The notes under the pieces were generated by a model. It did not search any database. It was not told where the DNA came from and was given only the letters and a program-made list of their open reading frames with translations. Below are positions 55,456 through 64,000 of a stretch of 64,000 nucleotides of DNA, piece after piece. Source of the DNA: Geminicoccaceae bacterium (GTDB lineage Bacteria; Pseudomonadota; Alphaproteobacteria; Geminicoccales; Geminicoccaceae); NCBI GenBank assembly GCA_025062095.1, contig JANXAZ010000004.1, forward strand, positions 57,231 to 121,230, in the 5' to 3' direction. The translations under genes and the position numbers were made by a program. Numbering within the stretch: the first letter of the stretch is position 1; every line of letters starts with the position of its first letter.

Positions 55456-56298
55456 ATGACCCGCTCCCTGCCCTTCGTCAAGATGCACGGGCTCGGCAAC
55501 GACTTCGTCGTGATCGACGCCCGCGAGCAGAGCCTCGACCTCTCGCCGGAAGCGATTCGCCGGCTCGCCGATCGGCATCGGGGGATCGGCTTCGATCAGC
55601 TGGTCGCGATCGCCCCGTCCGAGGTCGCGGACGCGCGGCTTCTCTTCTTCAACAGCGACGGAAGCGAAGCGGGGGCGTGCGGGAACGGCACCCGCTGCGT
55701 GAGCCGGCTCCTGATGATGGAGGGCGATCGCGACGAGATCAGCCTCGAGACCAGGGGCGGGGTGCTGCGCGCGCGGCGGCGTCGGAACGGTCTCGTCACC
55801 GTGGAAATGGGGCGGCCGCGCACGGATTGGCGCGACATCCCCCTCGCCGTGCCCTGCGATACCCTCGAGGTCCCGCTCGATCATCCCGAACTGCCGCGGC
55901 CGGTCGCCACGAGCATGGGCAATCCCCACGCCACCTTCTTCGTCGACGACGTCGAATCTCTCGATGTCGCGCGGCTCGGGGCGGAGCTCGAGCGCCATCC
56001 GATCTTCCCCGAGCGCGCGAACATCGGGTTCGCCACGCTCCTCGGGCCTTCCACCGTTCGGTTGCGCGTGTTCGAGCGCGGCGTCGGCCTCACCCTCGCC
56101 TGCGGCACCGGGGCTTGTGCCGCCGTGGTCGCCGCGCGCCGACGCGGGCTCGTCGGCGACGTCGCCACCGTGATCCTCGACGGTGGTCCGCTCGAGATCG
56201 CCTGGGACGGACAGGGCTCGGTCGCCATGACCGGACCCGCGGCGATCGTCTTCGAAGGCCGCATCGCGGCCGAACTGTTCGCGGACGGTGCGCCGTGA
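55456..56298 (+). CDS. dapF: diaminopimelate epimerase
   Basis: Cofactor-free epimerase converting LL- to meso-diaminopimelate for peptidoglycan and lysine. It has 280 residues. The two catalytic cysteines are in GACGNGTRC and TLACGTGACAAVV. The opening KMHGLGNDFVVIDAR is diagnostic. The spacer before it (55256-55455) is shared with divergent ffh and contains CTCTTATCTCC just upstream. It overlaps mtaB by four bases. Confidence 0.97.
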   Translation: MTRSLPFVKMHGLGNDFVVIDAREQSLDLSPEAIRRLADRHRGIGFDQLVAIAPSEVADARLLFFNSDGSEAGACGNGTRCVSRLLMMEGDRDEISLETRGGVLRARRRRNGLVTVEMGRPRTDWRDIPLAVPCDTLEVPLDHPELPRPVATSMGNPHATFFVDDVESLDVARLGAELERHPIFPERANIGFATLLGPSTVRLRVFERGVGLTLACGTGACAAVVAARRRGLVGDVATVILDGGPLEIAWDGQGSVAMTGPAAIVFEGRIAAELFADGAP

Positions 56299-57587
56299 GC
56301 GGCCTCGAGGTCGTCACCTTCGGCTGCCGGCTCAACGCCTTCGAATCCGAGCTCATCCGCCGGCACGCCCGCGCCGCCGGGCTCGAGAAGGCGGTGATCG
56401 TGCATTCTTGCGCGGTCACGGCGGAAGCCGAACGCCAGGTGCGTCAGGCGATCCGCCGCGCGCGCCGCGAGAACCCCGAGGCGCGGATCATCGTAACCGG
56501 CTGCAGCGCGCAGCTGGCCGCCGAGCGGTACCGCGCGATGCCGGAGGTCGACCACGTCCTCGGCAACGCCGAGAAACTCGACCCCGCGATCTGGCGGGCG
56601 TTGGCGCGGCTGCCCGCGGGCGAGAGGCGGATCGAGGTCGGCGACGTCACGGCGGTGCGAGAAACCGCGGCGCACCTCCTGGACGGCTTCGACGGCCGCA
56701 GCCGCGCCTTCCTCGAGGTCCAGCAGGGCTGCGACCACCGCTGCACCTTCTGCATCATTCCGTTCGCTCGCGGTCCCGCGCGCAGCGTTCCCGTCCCCGC
56801 CGTGATCGAAGGCGCCCGGCGTCTCCTCGAAGCGGGCTTTCCCGAGATCGTGCTGACCGGCGTCGATCTCACCTCCTGGGGCCGCGATCTCGAAGGGAGC
56901 CCGCGCCTGGGGCGGCTCGTGGGCGCGCTCCTGGACGGTTTGCCGGAACTCGGCCGGCTGCGGCTCTCTTCGCTCGATCCGGCGGAATTCGACCCCGAAC
57001 TCGAAGAGCGCATCGCGAGCGAGCCGCGGCTCATGCCGCATCTGCATCTTTCCGTGCAGAGCGGCGACGATCTGATCCTCAAGCGCATGAAGCGCCGGCA
57101 CGATCGCGCCGCGGTGATCGGTTTGTGCGAACGGCTGCGCGCGAAGCGGCCGGAGCTCGTCTTCGGGGCCGACCTCATCGCCGGTTTTCCCACTGAAGAC
57201 GAGGACATGTTCGCGCGCACCCTCGCGCTCGTGGAAGAGGCCGGGCTCACCTTCCTGCACGTGTTTCCCTATTCCCCTCGACCCGGCACGCCGGCGGCGC
57301 GCATGCCCCAAGTCCCCGTGCCGTTGCGCAAGGAACGGGCGGCACGGCTGCGGGCGGCGGGCGCGCGGCGGCTCGATGGGTTCTTGCGCTCGCAGATCGG
57401 CCGTCGCGTGCGCGGTCTCGTCGAGCGCGGCGGCCGCGGCCACACGGACCAGTACGCTCCCTTCCGCCTTTCGGGCGAAGCTCCGCCCCCGGCGACGGTG
57501 CACGAGCTCGAGGTCCTCGGGGTCGAGGAGGGGGCGTTGCGCGTGCGCATCGCCGGACGGGCGGCGGAAGAGGCGGAAGCGGCATGA
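56295..57587 (+). CDS. mtaB: tRNA t6A37 methylthiotransferase MtaB
   Basis: Radical-SAM methylthiotransferase converting t6A37 to ms2t6A in tRNA. The GTG start is in a GTGA overlap with dapF; it has 430 residues. The N-terminal UPF0004 domain has VVTFGCRLNAFESELI, HSCAVTAEAERQVRQAIRR and VTGCSAQ cysteines for the auxiliary cluster. The radical-SAM triad is GCDHRCTFCIIPFARG. A short TRAM-like end follows. dapF-mtaB-ftsY is a typical alphaproteobacterial trio. Confidence 0.94.
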   Translation: MSGLEVVTFGCRLNAFESELIRRHARAAGLEKAVIVHSCAVTAEAERQVRQAIRRARRENPEARIIVTGCSAQLAAERYRAMPEVDHVLGNAEKLDPAIWRALARLPAGERRIEVGDVTAVRETAAHLLDGFDGRSRAFLEVQQGCDHRCTFCIIPFARGPARSVPVPAVIEGARRLLEAGFPEIVLTGVDLTSWGRDLEGSPRLGRLVGALLDGLPELGRLRLSSLDPAEFDPELEERIASEPRLMPHLHLSVQSGDDLILKRMKRRHDRAAVIGLCERLRAKRPELVFGADLIAGFPTEDEDMFARTLALVEEAGLTFLHVFPYSPRPGTPAARMPQVPVPLRKERAARLRAAGARRLDGFLRSQIGRRVRGLVERGGRGHTDQYAPFRLSGEAPPPATVHELEVLGVEEGALRVRIAGRAAEEAEAA

Positions 57588-58522
57588 GCGAGGCGCGCAC
57601 AGGCTGGCTCGGACGTCTGCGCGCCGGGCTCAAGCGCTCTTCCACCGCGCTCCGAGAACGGCTCTCGGCGATCGTGAGGCGCCGCCGCCTCGACCGCGAA
57701 ACGCTCGAGGAGCTCGAAGAAACGCTGATCATGGCCGATCTCGGGGTCGAAACGGCGCGCGAGCTCGTCGCCGGCCTCGCCAAGGAGCGCTTCGGAAAAG
57801 AGGTGAGCGAAGAAGAGGTGCGCGCCTTCTTGGCCGAGCGGATCGCGGCGATCCTCGAACCTCACGCCCGGCCCGTGCCGCATCGCGTCGGCTGTCGCCC
57901 GCAGGTGGTGCTCGTGTGCGGCGTCAACGGGACCGGCAAGACGACGACGATCGGCAAGCTCGCCAAGCAAGCCCGAGACGCCGGCCTGTCGGTCGTGCTC
58001 GCGGCCTGCGACACGTTCCGCGCCGCCGCCGTCGAGCAGCTCGCGATCTGGGGCGAGCGGGTGGGCGTTCCCGTGGTGCGCGGCCGAGAGGGTGCGGATC
58101 CGGCCGGTCTCGCCTACGGCGCACTGGAGAAGGCGCGGGCGGAGGGGGCGGATCTCCTCTTGATCGACACCGCCGGGCGCCTGCACAACAAGCAGGCGCT
58201 CATGGACGAGCTGCGCAAGATCGTGCGGGTCTTGAAAAAGCTCGATCCCGACGCGCCGCACGACACGATTTTGGTGTTGGACGCGACCACCGGCCAGAAC
58301 GCGCACAACCAGGTCGAGGTGTTCAAGAGCATGGTCGACGTCTCGGGATTGATCGTCACCAAGCTCGACGGTACCGCCAAGGGCGGGGTTGTGGTCGCCC
58401 TCGCCAAACGGTTCGGCCTGCCCGTTCACGCCATCGGCGTGGGCGAGGGCGTCGACGATCTCCGCCCCTTCGAGGCCCGTGCTTTCGCCCGCGCGCTTCT
58501 CGGCCTCGAAGAGGCGAGCTGA
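57584..58522 (+). CDS. ftsY: SRP receptor FtsY
   Basis: Membrane-associated GTPase that receives the SRP-ribosome complex. It has 312 residues, the short form without the long acidic A domain of E. coli. The N domain (ETLEELEETLIMADLGVET) precedes G1 GVNGTGKTTTIGKLA, DTFRAAAVEQL, DTAGRLHNKQALMDEL and TKLDGTAKGGVV, which distinguish FtsY from Ffh. The basic stretch at residues 20-36 could aid membrane contact. It overlaps mtaB by four bases. Confidence 0.96.
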   Translation: MSEARTGWLGRLRAGLKRSSTALRERLSAIVRRRRLDRETLEELEETLIMADLGVETARELVAGLAKERFGKEVSEEEVRAFLAERIAAILEPHARPVPHRVGCRPQVVLVCGVNGTGKTTTIGKLAKQARDAGLSVVLAACDTFRAAAVEQLAIWGERVGVPVVRGREGADPAGLAYGALEKARAEGADLLLIDTAGRLHNKQALMDELRKIVRVLKKLDPDAPHDTILVLDATTGQNAHNQVEVFKSMVDVSGLIVTKLDGTAKGGVVVALAKRFGLPVHAIGVGEGVDDLRPFEARAFARALLGLEEAS

Positions 58523-58566
58523 GCCGAGGGCGGCTCGAGCAGCGGATCTCGCCTGGGCGAACGCGC

Positions 58567-59049
58567 ATGCAGCACAATTTCGTCGAAACGATCCTGGGCG
58601 CCATCGTGCTCGCGCTCGCGATCGCGTTCTTCGGCTGGGCCTACGGCCAGAGCACGGCGGGCGATCCGGGCGGCTACACGCTCGTCGCCCGTTTCGAGAG
58701 GGTCGACGGGCTCGAGGTGGGAGCCGATGTCAAGATCGCCGGCATCAAAGTCGGTCGCGTGCTCGCCCTCGCCATCGATCCCGAGACCTTCCGGGCCGAG
58801 GTGCGCTTTTCGGTCAAGGCCGGGCTCGCGCTGCCCGCGGACAGCACGGCCGCGATCGCGAGCGCGAGCCTTCTGGGCGGGAAATATCTGGCCATCGTGC
58901 CCGGTGGCGAGGATCGCACGCTCAAGCCCGGGGAGGAGATCACCTTCACCCAATCCGCCGTGAACCTCGAGGATCTCATCGGGCGCTACGTTTTCGGCGG
59001 TCAGGGGGCGGGGGGCGCTCCCGGCCAGCAGGGCCGGCGCGGCGAATGA
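58567..59049 (+). CDS. mlaD: MlaD-type MCE-domain lipid-transport protein
   Basis: Inner-membrane-anchored periplasmic subunit of the Mla lipid transporter that keeps outer-membrane asymmetry. It has 160 residues: one N-terminal membrane helix (TILGAIVLALAIAFFGWAY) and the MCE domain with ARFERVDGLEVGADVKIAGIKVG and SASLLGGKYLAIVPGG. Other Mla subunits are not in the window; in alphaproteobacteria the mlaD-DUF2155-aat neighbourhood is common. It overlaps DUF2155 by four bases. Confidence 0.93.
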   Translation: MQHNFVETILGAIVLALAIAFFGWAYGQSTAGDPGGYTLVARFERVDGLEVGADVKIAGIKVGRVLALAIDPETFRAEVRFSVKAGLALPADSTAAIASASLLGGKYLAIVPGGEDRTLKPGEEITFTQSAVNLEDLIGRYVFGGQGAGGAPGQQGRRGE

Positions 59050-59480
59050 CCGGCGCGCTCCGACGGTCGTGGGTCGCGAGCGCCTGCGTGCTCGCGCTCG
59101 TCGCTTCCCCGGCGCTCGGCCGGCCGAGCGAACCGCACCGCGTGGCGGTGTTGCGCGCCCTCGACAAGGTCACGGCGCGGGTGAGCACGCTCGAGGCCCC
59201 GGTCGACGCGACGACGCGGTTCGGCACGCTGCTCGTCACCCCGCGCGCCTGCCTCGCGGCTCCGCCCATCGATCCGCCCGAGCGCGCCGCGTTCCTCGAG
59301 ATCCGCGAGATCGACCGACGCAGCGGGCGCGAGCTGGTGCGGTTCTCGGGCTGGATGTTCGCGTCGAGCCCGGGCCTGTCGGCTCTCGAGCACCCGATCT
59401 ACGACGTCTGGTTGTTGGATTGCCGAGAGCCCGTCGCGCCCGAGCCGGCAGCGCCCGCTTCGCCCCCGATCAGACGCTGA
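59046..59480 (+). CDS. exported DUF2155 protein
   Basis: Alphaproteobacterial family of unknown function; 144 residues with a signal peptide (residues 1-25). The domain is compact: VAVLRALDKVTARVSTLEAP, FGTLLVTPRACLAAPP, AAFLEIREID, and FSGWMFASSPGLSALEHPIYDVWLLDC. Two conserved cysteines (CLAAPP and WLLDC) may form a disulfide. Coupling to mlaD suggests an envelope role. Its 3' end overlaps the convergent aat gene by 82 bases. Confidence 0.9.
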   Translation: MTGALRRSWVASACVLALVASPALGRPSEPHRVAVLRALDKVTARVSTLEAPVDATTRFGTLLVTPRACLAAPPIDPPERAAFLEIREIDRRSGRELVRFSGWMFASSPGLSALEHPIYDVWLLDCREPVAPEPAAPASPPIRR

Positions 59481-60091
59481 GCGTACGAGCCCGGGTCTTT
59501 GAGGAAGACGGCCGGCCGTGCGAGCGCCGCTTTGAGGCGCGCGAGATAGGCCGCGCGCGGGATCTCGATCGCCCCGAAGCGGCGCAGGTGGTCGGTGACG
59601 AATTGGGTGTCGAGCAGGGTGAACCCTCCGGCCCGAAGGCGCGCCACGAGCTCGACCAGGGCGACCTTGGAGGCGTCGCGCTCGCGCGAGAACATGCTCT
59701 CGCCGAAGAACGCCGAGCCCAAGACGACGCCGTAAAGACCGCCGACCCGTCGACCTTCGCGGAAAGTCTCGACACTGTGTACATGGCCCATGGCGGCGAG
59801 CTCGCTGTAGAGTGCGATGAGCTCGTCGTTGAGCCATGTCGAAGGACGGTTGGGCGTGGGCTCGGCGCAGGCTTCGATGACCGCCGGGATGTCGACGTCC
59901 ACGCGGACTTCGAACACACCTTTGCGGATCACTTTTTTGAGCGAGCGTGGAACGTGGAACTGGTCCAGCGGCAGGATCCCGCGTCGTTCCGGATCGACCA
60001 GGTAAATCACGGGGTCGTGCCGACCGTCGGCCATCGGGAAGCGACCGGTGGCGTAAAGCCGCAAGAGCCGATGCGGGGTGAGCACCAACAC
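59399..60091 (-). CDS. aat: leucyl/phenylalanyl-tRNA-protein transferase
   Basis: N-end-rule enzyme that adds Leu or Phe to proteins with N-terminal Arg or Lys, marking them for ClpAP. It has 230 residues. LLRLYATGRFPMAD and WLNDELIALYSELAAMGHVHSVE are diagnostic, with GGLYGVVLGSAFFGESMFSR and LLDTQFVTDHLRRFGAIEI. The non-conserved C-terminal ~25 residues overlap the DUF2155 gene. It follows accC by 16 bases. Confidence 0.95.
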   Translation of the reverse strand: MLVLTPHRLLRLYATGRFPMADGRHDPVIYLVDPERRGILPLDQFHVPRSLKKVIRKGVFEVRVDVDIPAVIEACAEPTPNRPSTWLNDELIALYSELAAMGHVHSVETFREGRRVGGLYGVVLGSAFFGESMFSRERDASKVALVELVARLRAGGFTLLDTQFVTDHLRRFGAIEIPRAAYLARLKAALARPAVFLKDPGSYAQRLIGGEAGAAGSGATGSRQSNNQTS

Positions 60092-60107
60092 CGCCGCAGC
60101 TCCGCTC

Positions 60108-61454
60108 TCAGCCGCGCCAGTTCTGCAAGAACTGTCCGAGCCAGCGGGTATCGAAGCGACCTTCGCGAATCTCGCGGTTGGCGAAGAGGGCGCGCAACAG
60201 GGGCAGGTTCGTCGCCGTTCCGTCGATGACGAACTCCGCCAGGGCCCGCTCGAGCCGGCGGATGGCCATGGCGCGATCGACGTCGTGGACGACGAGCTTG
60301 GCGATCAGGCTGTCGTAATGAGGCGGGACCGTGTAGCCGGCGTAAAGGGCGGAATCGACGCGCACGCCCGGGCCGCCCGGAGGGTGGTAAGCCGTCACCC
60401 GACCCGGCGAGGGGGTCAGGGTGCGCGGATCTTCCGCCGTGACCCGGACTTCGATGGCGTGGCCGGAGACGCGCACGTCCTTCTGGGCGAAGCCGAGTCG
60501 CTCGCCGGCGGCGATGCGGATCTGCTCGCGCACGATGTCGATGCCGGTCACGAGTTCGGTGACCGGATGCTCGACCTGCAGGCGCGTGTTCATCTCGATG
60601 AAGTAGAACCGGCCGTCCTGCCAGAGGAACTCGACCGTCCCGGCGTTGTGATAGCCCAGGCGCGCGAGCGCGGAGACTACCCGCTCTCCGATCTCCGCCC
60701 GCTCGTCCGGGGAAAGGACGAGCGAAGGCGCCTCCTCGACCACCTTCTGGTGCCGACGCTGCAGCGTGCAATCGCGCTCCCCGAGGTGGACGAGATGGCC
60801 GTGACGGTCGCCCAGCACCTGGATCTCGATGTGCCGCGGTCGCTCGAGATAGCGCTCGAGATAGACCCGCTCGTCCCCGAAGCCGAGCTTCGCTTCCCGG
60901 CGGGCCAGGCGCATCGCTTCGCGCAGCTGCGAAGGCCCCTGAACGACGGTCATGCCGCGCCCGCCGCCCCCGGCCACGGCTTTGATGAGGAGCGGATAGC
61001 CGATCCGTTCGGCCGCCTCGAGCGCCTCTTCTTCGCTCCCGACCGCGTCTTCCGTGCCCGGGACCACCGGCAGACCGAGTTCGCGCGCCCTGCGCTTGGC
61101 CTGGATCTTGTCGCCCATGATGCGCAGATGCGCGGGATCGGGCCCGATGAAGGCGAAGCCGTGCTCGATCACCATCTGGGCGAAATCGGCGTTCTCGGCG
61201 AGAAAGCCGTAGCCCGGATGGATGGCTTCGGCCCCGGTGATCTCGGCCGCGGCCAGGATCGCCACCGGATTGAGATAAGACTCGGTGGGCGGGGGCGGCC
61301 CGATGCACACGCTCTCGTCCGCGAGCCGCACGTGCATGGCCGTGGCGTCCGCGGTCGAGTGCACGGCCACGGTGGCGATCCCGAGCTCGCGGCAGGCGCG
61401 CAGGATGCGCAGGGCGACCTCGCCGCGGTTGGCGATGAGGATCTTGCGGAACAA
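60108..61454 (-). CDS. accC: acetyl-CoA carboxylase biotin carboxylase subunit
   Basis: ATP-dependent carboxylation of biotin on AccB, first half-reaction of malonyl-CoA synthesis. It has 448 residues. FRKILIANRGEVALRILRAC, the glycine-rich ATP loop KAVAGGGGRGMTVV, ERDCTLQRRHQKVVEEAP, and FIEMNTRLQVEHPVTE are complete. Four bases separate it from accB upstream. Confidence 0.97.
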   Translation of the reverse strand: MFRKILIANRGEVALRILRACRELGIATVAVHSTADATAMHVRLADESVCIGPPPPTESYLNPVAILAAAEITGAEAIHPGYGFLAENADFAQMVIEHGFAFIGPDPAHLRIMGDKIQAKRRARELGLPVVPGTEDAVGSEEEALEAAERIGYPLLIKAVAGGGGRGMTVVQGPSQLREAMRLARREAKLGFGDERVYLERYLERPRHIEIQVLGDRHGHLVHLGERDCTLQRRHQKVVEEAPSLVLSPDERAEIGERVVSALARLGYHNAGTVEFLWQDGRFYFIEMNTRLQVEHPVTELVTGIDIVREQIRIAAGERLGFAQKDVRVSGHAIEVRVTAEDPRTLTPSPGRVTAYHPPGGPGVRVDSALYAGYTVPPHYDSLIAKLVVHDVDRAMAIRRLERALAEFVIDGTATNLPLLRALFANREIREGRFDTRWLGQFLQNWRG

Positions 61455-61458
61455 GGCC

Positions 61459-61914
61459 TCACTCGATGAGCATGAGCGGCTCGCCGAACTCCACGGGCTG
61501 AGCGTTGTCCACGAAGATCTTGGTGACTCGACCGCTGCGGTGGGCCCGGATCGAGTTCATCACCTTCATCGCTTCGATGATCAACACCGTGGCTCCTTCG
61601 CGCACCTCTTGGCCGAGGGTCACGAAAGGAGCCGCTCCCGGCTCCGGCGCCAGGTACACGGTACCGACGATGGGCGAGGTCAACAACCCCGGATGGCCGA
61701 GTTCGGCCGGTTGCGGTTCGGCGGGAAGCGAGGGGGCGGGCTGAGAGGGCACCGCCGACGGTGCCACGGCCTGGACTTCGACCGTTTGTTGCAGCTGGCG
61801 GACCACGCGGATGCGGGCGTCGCCCTGCCCGATCTCGATCTCGGTGAGACCGGTGCGCTGCAGAAGCTCCGCGAGCTTCTCCACGTAGCCGATGTCGATG
61901 TCGATGCTGGCCAT
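61459..61914 (-). CDS. accB: biotin carboxyl carrier protein of acetyl-CoA carboxylase
   Basis: Carries biotin between carboxylase and transferase. It has 151 residues: an N-terminal segment (KLAELLQRTGLTEIEIGQGDARIRVV), a Pro/Ala-rich linker (residues ~50-75), and the biotinyl domain with EAMKVMN, whose Lys is biotinylated. The usual upstream neighbour aroQ is absent; the quinone-reductase-like gene lies 205 bases away on the same strand, with no gene in the gap. Confidence 0.96.
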   Translation of the reverse strand: MASIDIDIGYVEKLAELLQRTGLTEIEIGQGDARIRVVRQLQQTVEVQAVAPSAVPSQPAPSLPAEPQPAELGHPGLLTSPIVGTVYLAPEPGAAPFVTLGQEVREGATVLIIEAMKVMNSIRAHRSGRVTKIFVDNAQPVEFGEPLMLIE

Positions 61915-62119
61915 CCGCCGTTCCGCGGTGAGACGGCGCGCCGCAGAGGCGAAGGCGCGCCCCCGGTTCCGATCCGAGCCCCGGAGCCCGCCGCGCCCCG
62001 TGGTTCGGCTCGAGACACGATGCGACGGCGCACGCGCGCCGTCGAGCGCGCGCTCTATAGCAGGACGGCCGGCCGCTGCAACCGTCGCCCGCGGGCAGTG
62101 ACGGCCGTGTTCGCGCGGC

Positions 62120-63121
62120 TCAGGCGTTCGGATCGATGCGCACCACGATCCGCCCCGCGACCTTGCCCTCGAGGAAACGCGGAGCCACGGCCGGCACCTC
62201 GTCGAGGGTGATCACCGTCGTGATCCGGTCGAGCTTGGCGAGGTCGAGATCGCGGGCGAGCCGCGCCCAGGCAGCCTCGCGCTCCGCCACGGGTGCTTGC
62301 ACCGAATCGATCCCGATCAACCGAACCCCGCGCAAGATGAAGGGGAACACGGTGGTGTGCAGCTCCACGCCGCCCGCGTTGCCGCAGGCCGCCACCGTGC
62401 CGCGGTAGCGGATCGATTTGAGAAGGCCGGCCAGGGTGGCTCCGCCCACGGTGTCGATCGCACCCGCCCAGCGCGCGGAGGCCAGGGGACCGGGACCGGG
62501 TTCGGCCACGCTCTTGCGGTCGACGACCTCGACCGCGCCGAGCTCGCGGAGGACGTCGCTCCATTCCGGCTTGCCGCTCGAAGCCACCACCCGATAGCCG
62601 GCGCGCGCGAGGAGCATCACCGCGATCGAGCCGACCCCGCCCGCCGCACCCGTCACCACCACCTCGCCCTGTTCGGGGCGCACGCCCTCGCGCTCGAGGG
62701 CCATGACACAGAGCATCGCCGTGAACCCGGCGGTGCCGATCGCCATCGCCCGGCGCGGCGAGAGACCCTCGGGCAGGCGTTGCAGCCAGGCGGTCGGCAG
62801 CCGCGCGACTTCGGCGAGCCCGCCCCAGTGCCGCTCGCCCAGCCCCCATCCGGTGACGAGGACGAGATCGCCCGTCTTCCAATTCGGATCTTCGGAAGCG
62901 CGGACGCGCCCGGCGAGGTCGATCCCGGGAACGAACGGGAAAGAGCGGACGATCTTGCCGGCGCCGGTGATGGCGAGCGCGTCTTTGTAATTGAGGGTCG
63001 AGCAGAGCACGTCGATCGACACCTCGCCCGCCGGCAGACGCTCGTTTTCGAGCCGCTCGATGCGGGCGACCGTGCGACCGTCTTCCTGGTAGAGCACGAG
63101 GGCGCGGAAGCTCTCGGACAC
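62120..63121 (-). CDS. YhdH/AcuI-family NADPH-dependent oxidoreductase
   Basis: Zinc-independent medium-chain reductase of 333 residues; AcuI members reduce acryloyl-CoA. The GTG at 63121 has GGGAG upstream. Signature stretches are STLNYKDALAITG, FVPGIDLAGRV, GTAGFTAMLCVMALE, the NADPH loop VTGAAGGVGSIAVMLLARAGY, and ACGNAGG. A substrate such as acryloyl-CoA is likely by family, but DMSP/propionate genes are not present here. Confidence 0.9.
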   Translation of the reverse strand: MSESFRALVLYQEDGRTVARIERLENERLPAGEVSIDVLCSTLNYKDALAITGAGKIVRSFPFVPGIDLAGRVRASEDPNWKTGDLVLVTGWGLGERHWGGLAEVARLPTAWLQRLPEGLSPRRAMAIGTAGFTAMLCVMALEREGVRPEQGEVVVTGAAGGVGSIAVMLLARAGYRVVASSGKPEWSDVLRELGAVEVVDRKSVAEPGPGPLASARWAGAIDTVGGATLAGLLKSIRYRGTVAACGNAGGVELHTTVFPFILRGVRLIGIDSVQAPVAEREAAWARLARDLDLAKLDRITTVITLDEVPAVAPRFLEGKVAGRIVVRIDPNA

Positions 63122-63223
63122 GGCTCGTCTCCCGGCTGGAACTGCGACCGTCGCGGGGCTTGCCGCGGCGCGCGCCCGCCGTCTAGAGGGGGGCGGCCCT
63201 CGCGTCTCGGAGGAGAACGGGAA

Positions 63224-63730
63224 ATGGAAAAACAGCTCGAGCGGCTGATTTTCGCCAGCCGCTGGCTGATGGCGCCTTTTTATGTCGGCCTCGTCGCGGC
63301 GCTGGCCTTGCTCCTCGTGAAGTTCGTACAGGAGCTGGTGCACTATCTGCCGGGCGTGCTCGCGATGAAGGAGAGCGATCTCGTACTCGCGGTCTTGGCG
63401 CTCGTCGACCTCACGCTCGTGGGCTCGCTCGTGCTCATGGTGATCTTTTCGGGCTATGAGAATTTCGTCTCGAAGATCGACGCCGGTTCCGCAGCCGAGC
63501 GACCGGATTGGATGGGCAAGCTCGACTTCTCCGGGCTCAAGCTCAAGCTCGTGGCCTCGATCGTGGCCATCTCCGCCATTCATCTCTTGAAGGCGTTCAT
63601 GAACGTCTCGGCGGTGAGCAAAGAGGACATCTTCTGGCTGGTGGTCGTCCACATGGCCTTCGTCGTCTCGGGCGTGCTCCTCGCCCTGATGGACTGGGTG
63701 TCCGAGAAAGCCAAGAGCCCCCAGCATTGA
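63224..63730 (+). CDS. YqhA-family inner-membrane protein
   Basis: Conserved membrane protein of unknown function (TIGR00645/YqhA family), 168 residues. RLIFASRWLMAPFYVGL is diagnostic at the N-terminus, with helices near residues 14-38, 52-78, 108-124 and 136-158; FSGYENFVSKID follows the second. AGGAG lies nine bases before the ATG. It is divergent from the AcuI-like gene. Confidence 0.9.
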   Translation: MEKQLERLIFASRWLMAPFYVGLVAALALLLVKFVQELVHYLPGVLAMKESDLVLAVLALVDLTLVGSLVLMVIFSGYENFVSKIDAGSAAERPDWMGKLDFSGLKLKLVASIVAISAIHLLKAFMNVSAVSKEDIFWLVVVHMAFVVSGVLLALMDWVSEKAKSPQH

Positions 63731-64000
63731 TCGCGTGGCGCCGACCGACCGTCCCGGATCCGCGATCCTCTTCTCGCCGCCTCGTCATCGGCCGCTCCAG
63801 CGGCAGGACCACCGGTTGCGCGGGCGGGATCCAGAAGCCGTCCGAGCCGCCGTGCCGTTGGCGCACGCCGGAGCTCGGGAGCGATGGCCTCCGCGTCCTC
63901 TCCGGGCACGATGCGGCCGGACCGTGGCGCGATCGGTCGGCGGAAGGCGCGGTCCGCGCGCTCTTGACGCGACCGGAGATACCTCGTCCGCCGTTCCCCG
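63731..64000. other. right-edge stretch without a supported gene
   Basis: A GTG at 63734 opens a plus-strand frame that is uninterrupted to the edge, but its product is Arg/Pro-rich and shows no recognisable motif, and other frames look equally random. I see no RNA gene or repeat. A gene may begin just beyond the window. Confidence 0.3.

Noticed and set aside
63734..64000. Possible partial gene at the right edge
   Set aside because: Frame is open but has no recognisable sequence and no convincing ribosome site.

Overview
The window is chromosomal DNA from a high-G+C alphaproteobacterium. The call rests on gene order and gene families, not on a database search. Alphaproteobacterial neighbourhoods seen here include slt-dapA-smpB; rpoZ-rel; acpS-lepB-rnc-era-recO-parC; ffh-rpsP-rimM-trmD-rplS-leuC; dapF-mtaB-ftsY; and a DUF2155 gene beside mlaD, aat and accBC. 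A Rhodospirillales-like relative is plausible but cannot be fixed from this window. Genes are packed tightly, with many 4-base ATGA or GTGA overlaps and many GTG or TTG starts. I saw no insertion sequence, prophage, CRISPR array or rRNA.

Layout. 1-3338: a lytic transglycosylase cut by the left edge, dapA and smpB. 3419-6282: the flagellar stator pair motA-motB and an alpha/beta hydrolase; motB has lost its expected stop. 6215-7494 (minus): a family-5 uracil-DNA glycosylase coupled to a NYN-domain protein. 7755-18084: housekeeping genes rpoZ, rel, comM, acpS, lepB, rnc, era, recO and parC. 18198-21876: a peptide/nickel-type ABC transporter with both ATPases fused in one protein and no binding-protein gene beside it. 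21908-23991: pyrE, then a two-gene SbtA-SbtB-like bicarbonate-uptake unit.

23982-34715 (all minus) is the accessory block. It is one long polysaccharide operon: CDP-glucose 4,6-dehydratase, glucose-1-phosphate cytidylyltransferase, an RmlC-type epimerase, an SDR reductase, four glycosyltransferases (one fused to a thymidylate-kinase-like domain) and a flippase. The last gene is a DUF4344-like exported protein whose zinc-peptidase motif is destroyed. The first four enzymes would build a CDP-linked 6-deoxyhexose, the transferases would assemble a glycan, and the flippase would export it.

34853-43968: two c-type cytochromes, a HAD phosphatase, moaB, a second lytic transglycosylase, a family-4 uracil-DNA glycosylase, a small conserved protein, a TPR lipoprotein, ispE and a DUF62 enzyme. 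44003-44077 is tRNA-Gln(TTG). 44105-50235 is a catabolic stretch: a hydantoinase/dihydropyrimidinase, a 3-hydroxyacyl-CoA-dehydrogenase-like enzyme, a DenD-like dehydrogenase and a dimethylglycine/sarcosine dehydrogenase. 50352-55255 (minus): leuC and the rplS-trmD-rimM-rpsP-ffh block. 55456-59480: dapF, mtaB, ftsY, mlaD and DUF2155. 59399-63730: aat, accC, accB, an AcuI-like reductase and a YqhA-family membrane protein.

The strongest leads for something undescribed are the dead-peptidase-like protein coupled to the flippase, the glycosyltransferase-kinase fusion, and the CDP-sugar branch in the same operon. The SbtA-SbtB pair with a shortened SbtB and the NYN/uracil-DNA-glycosylase pair come next.
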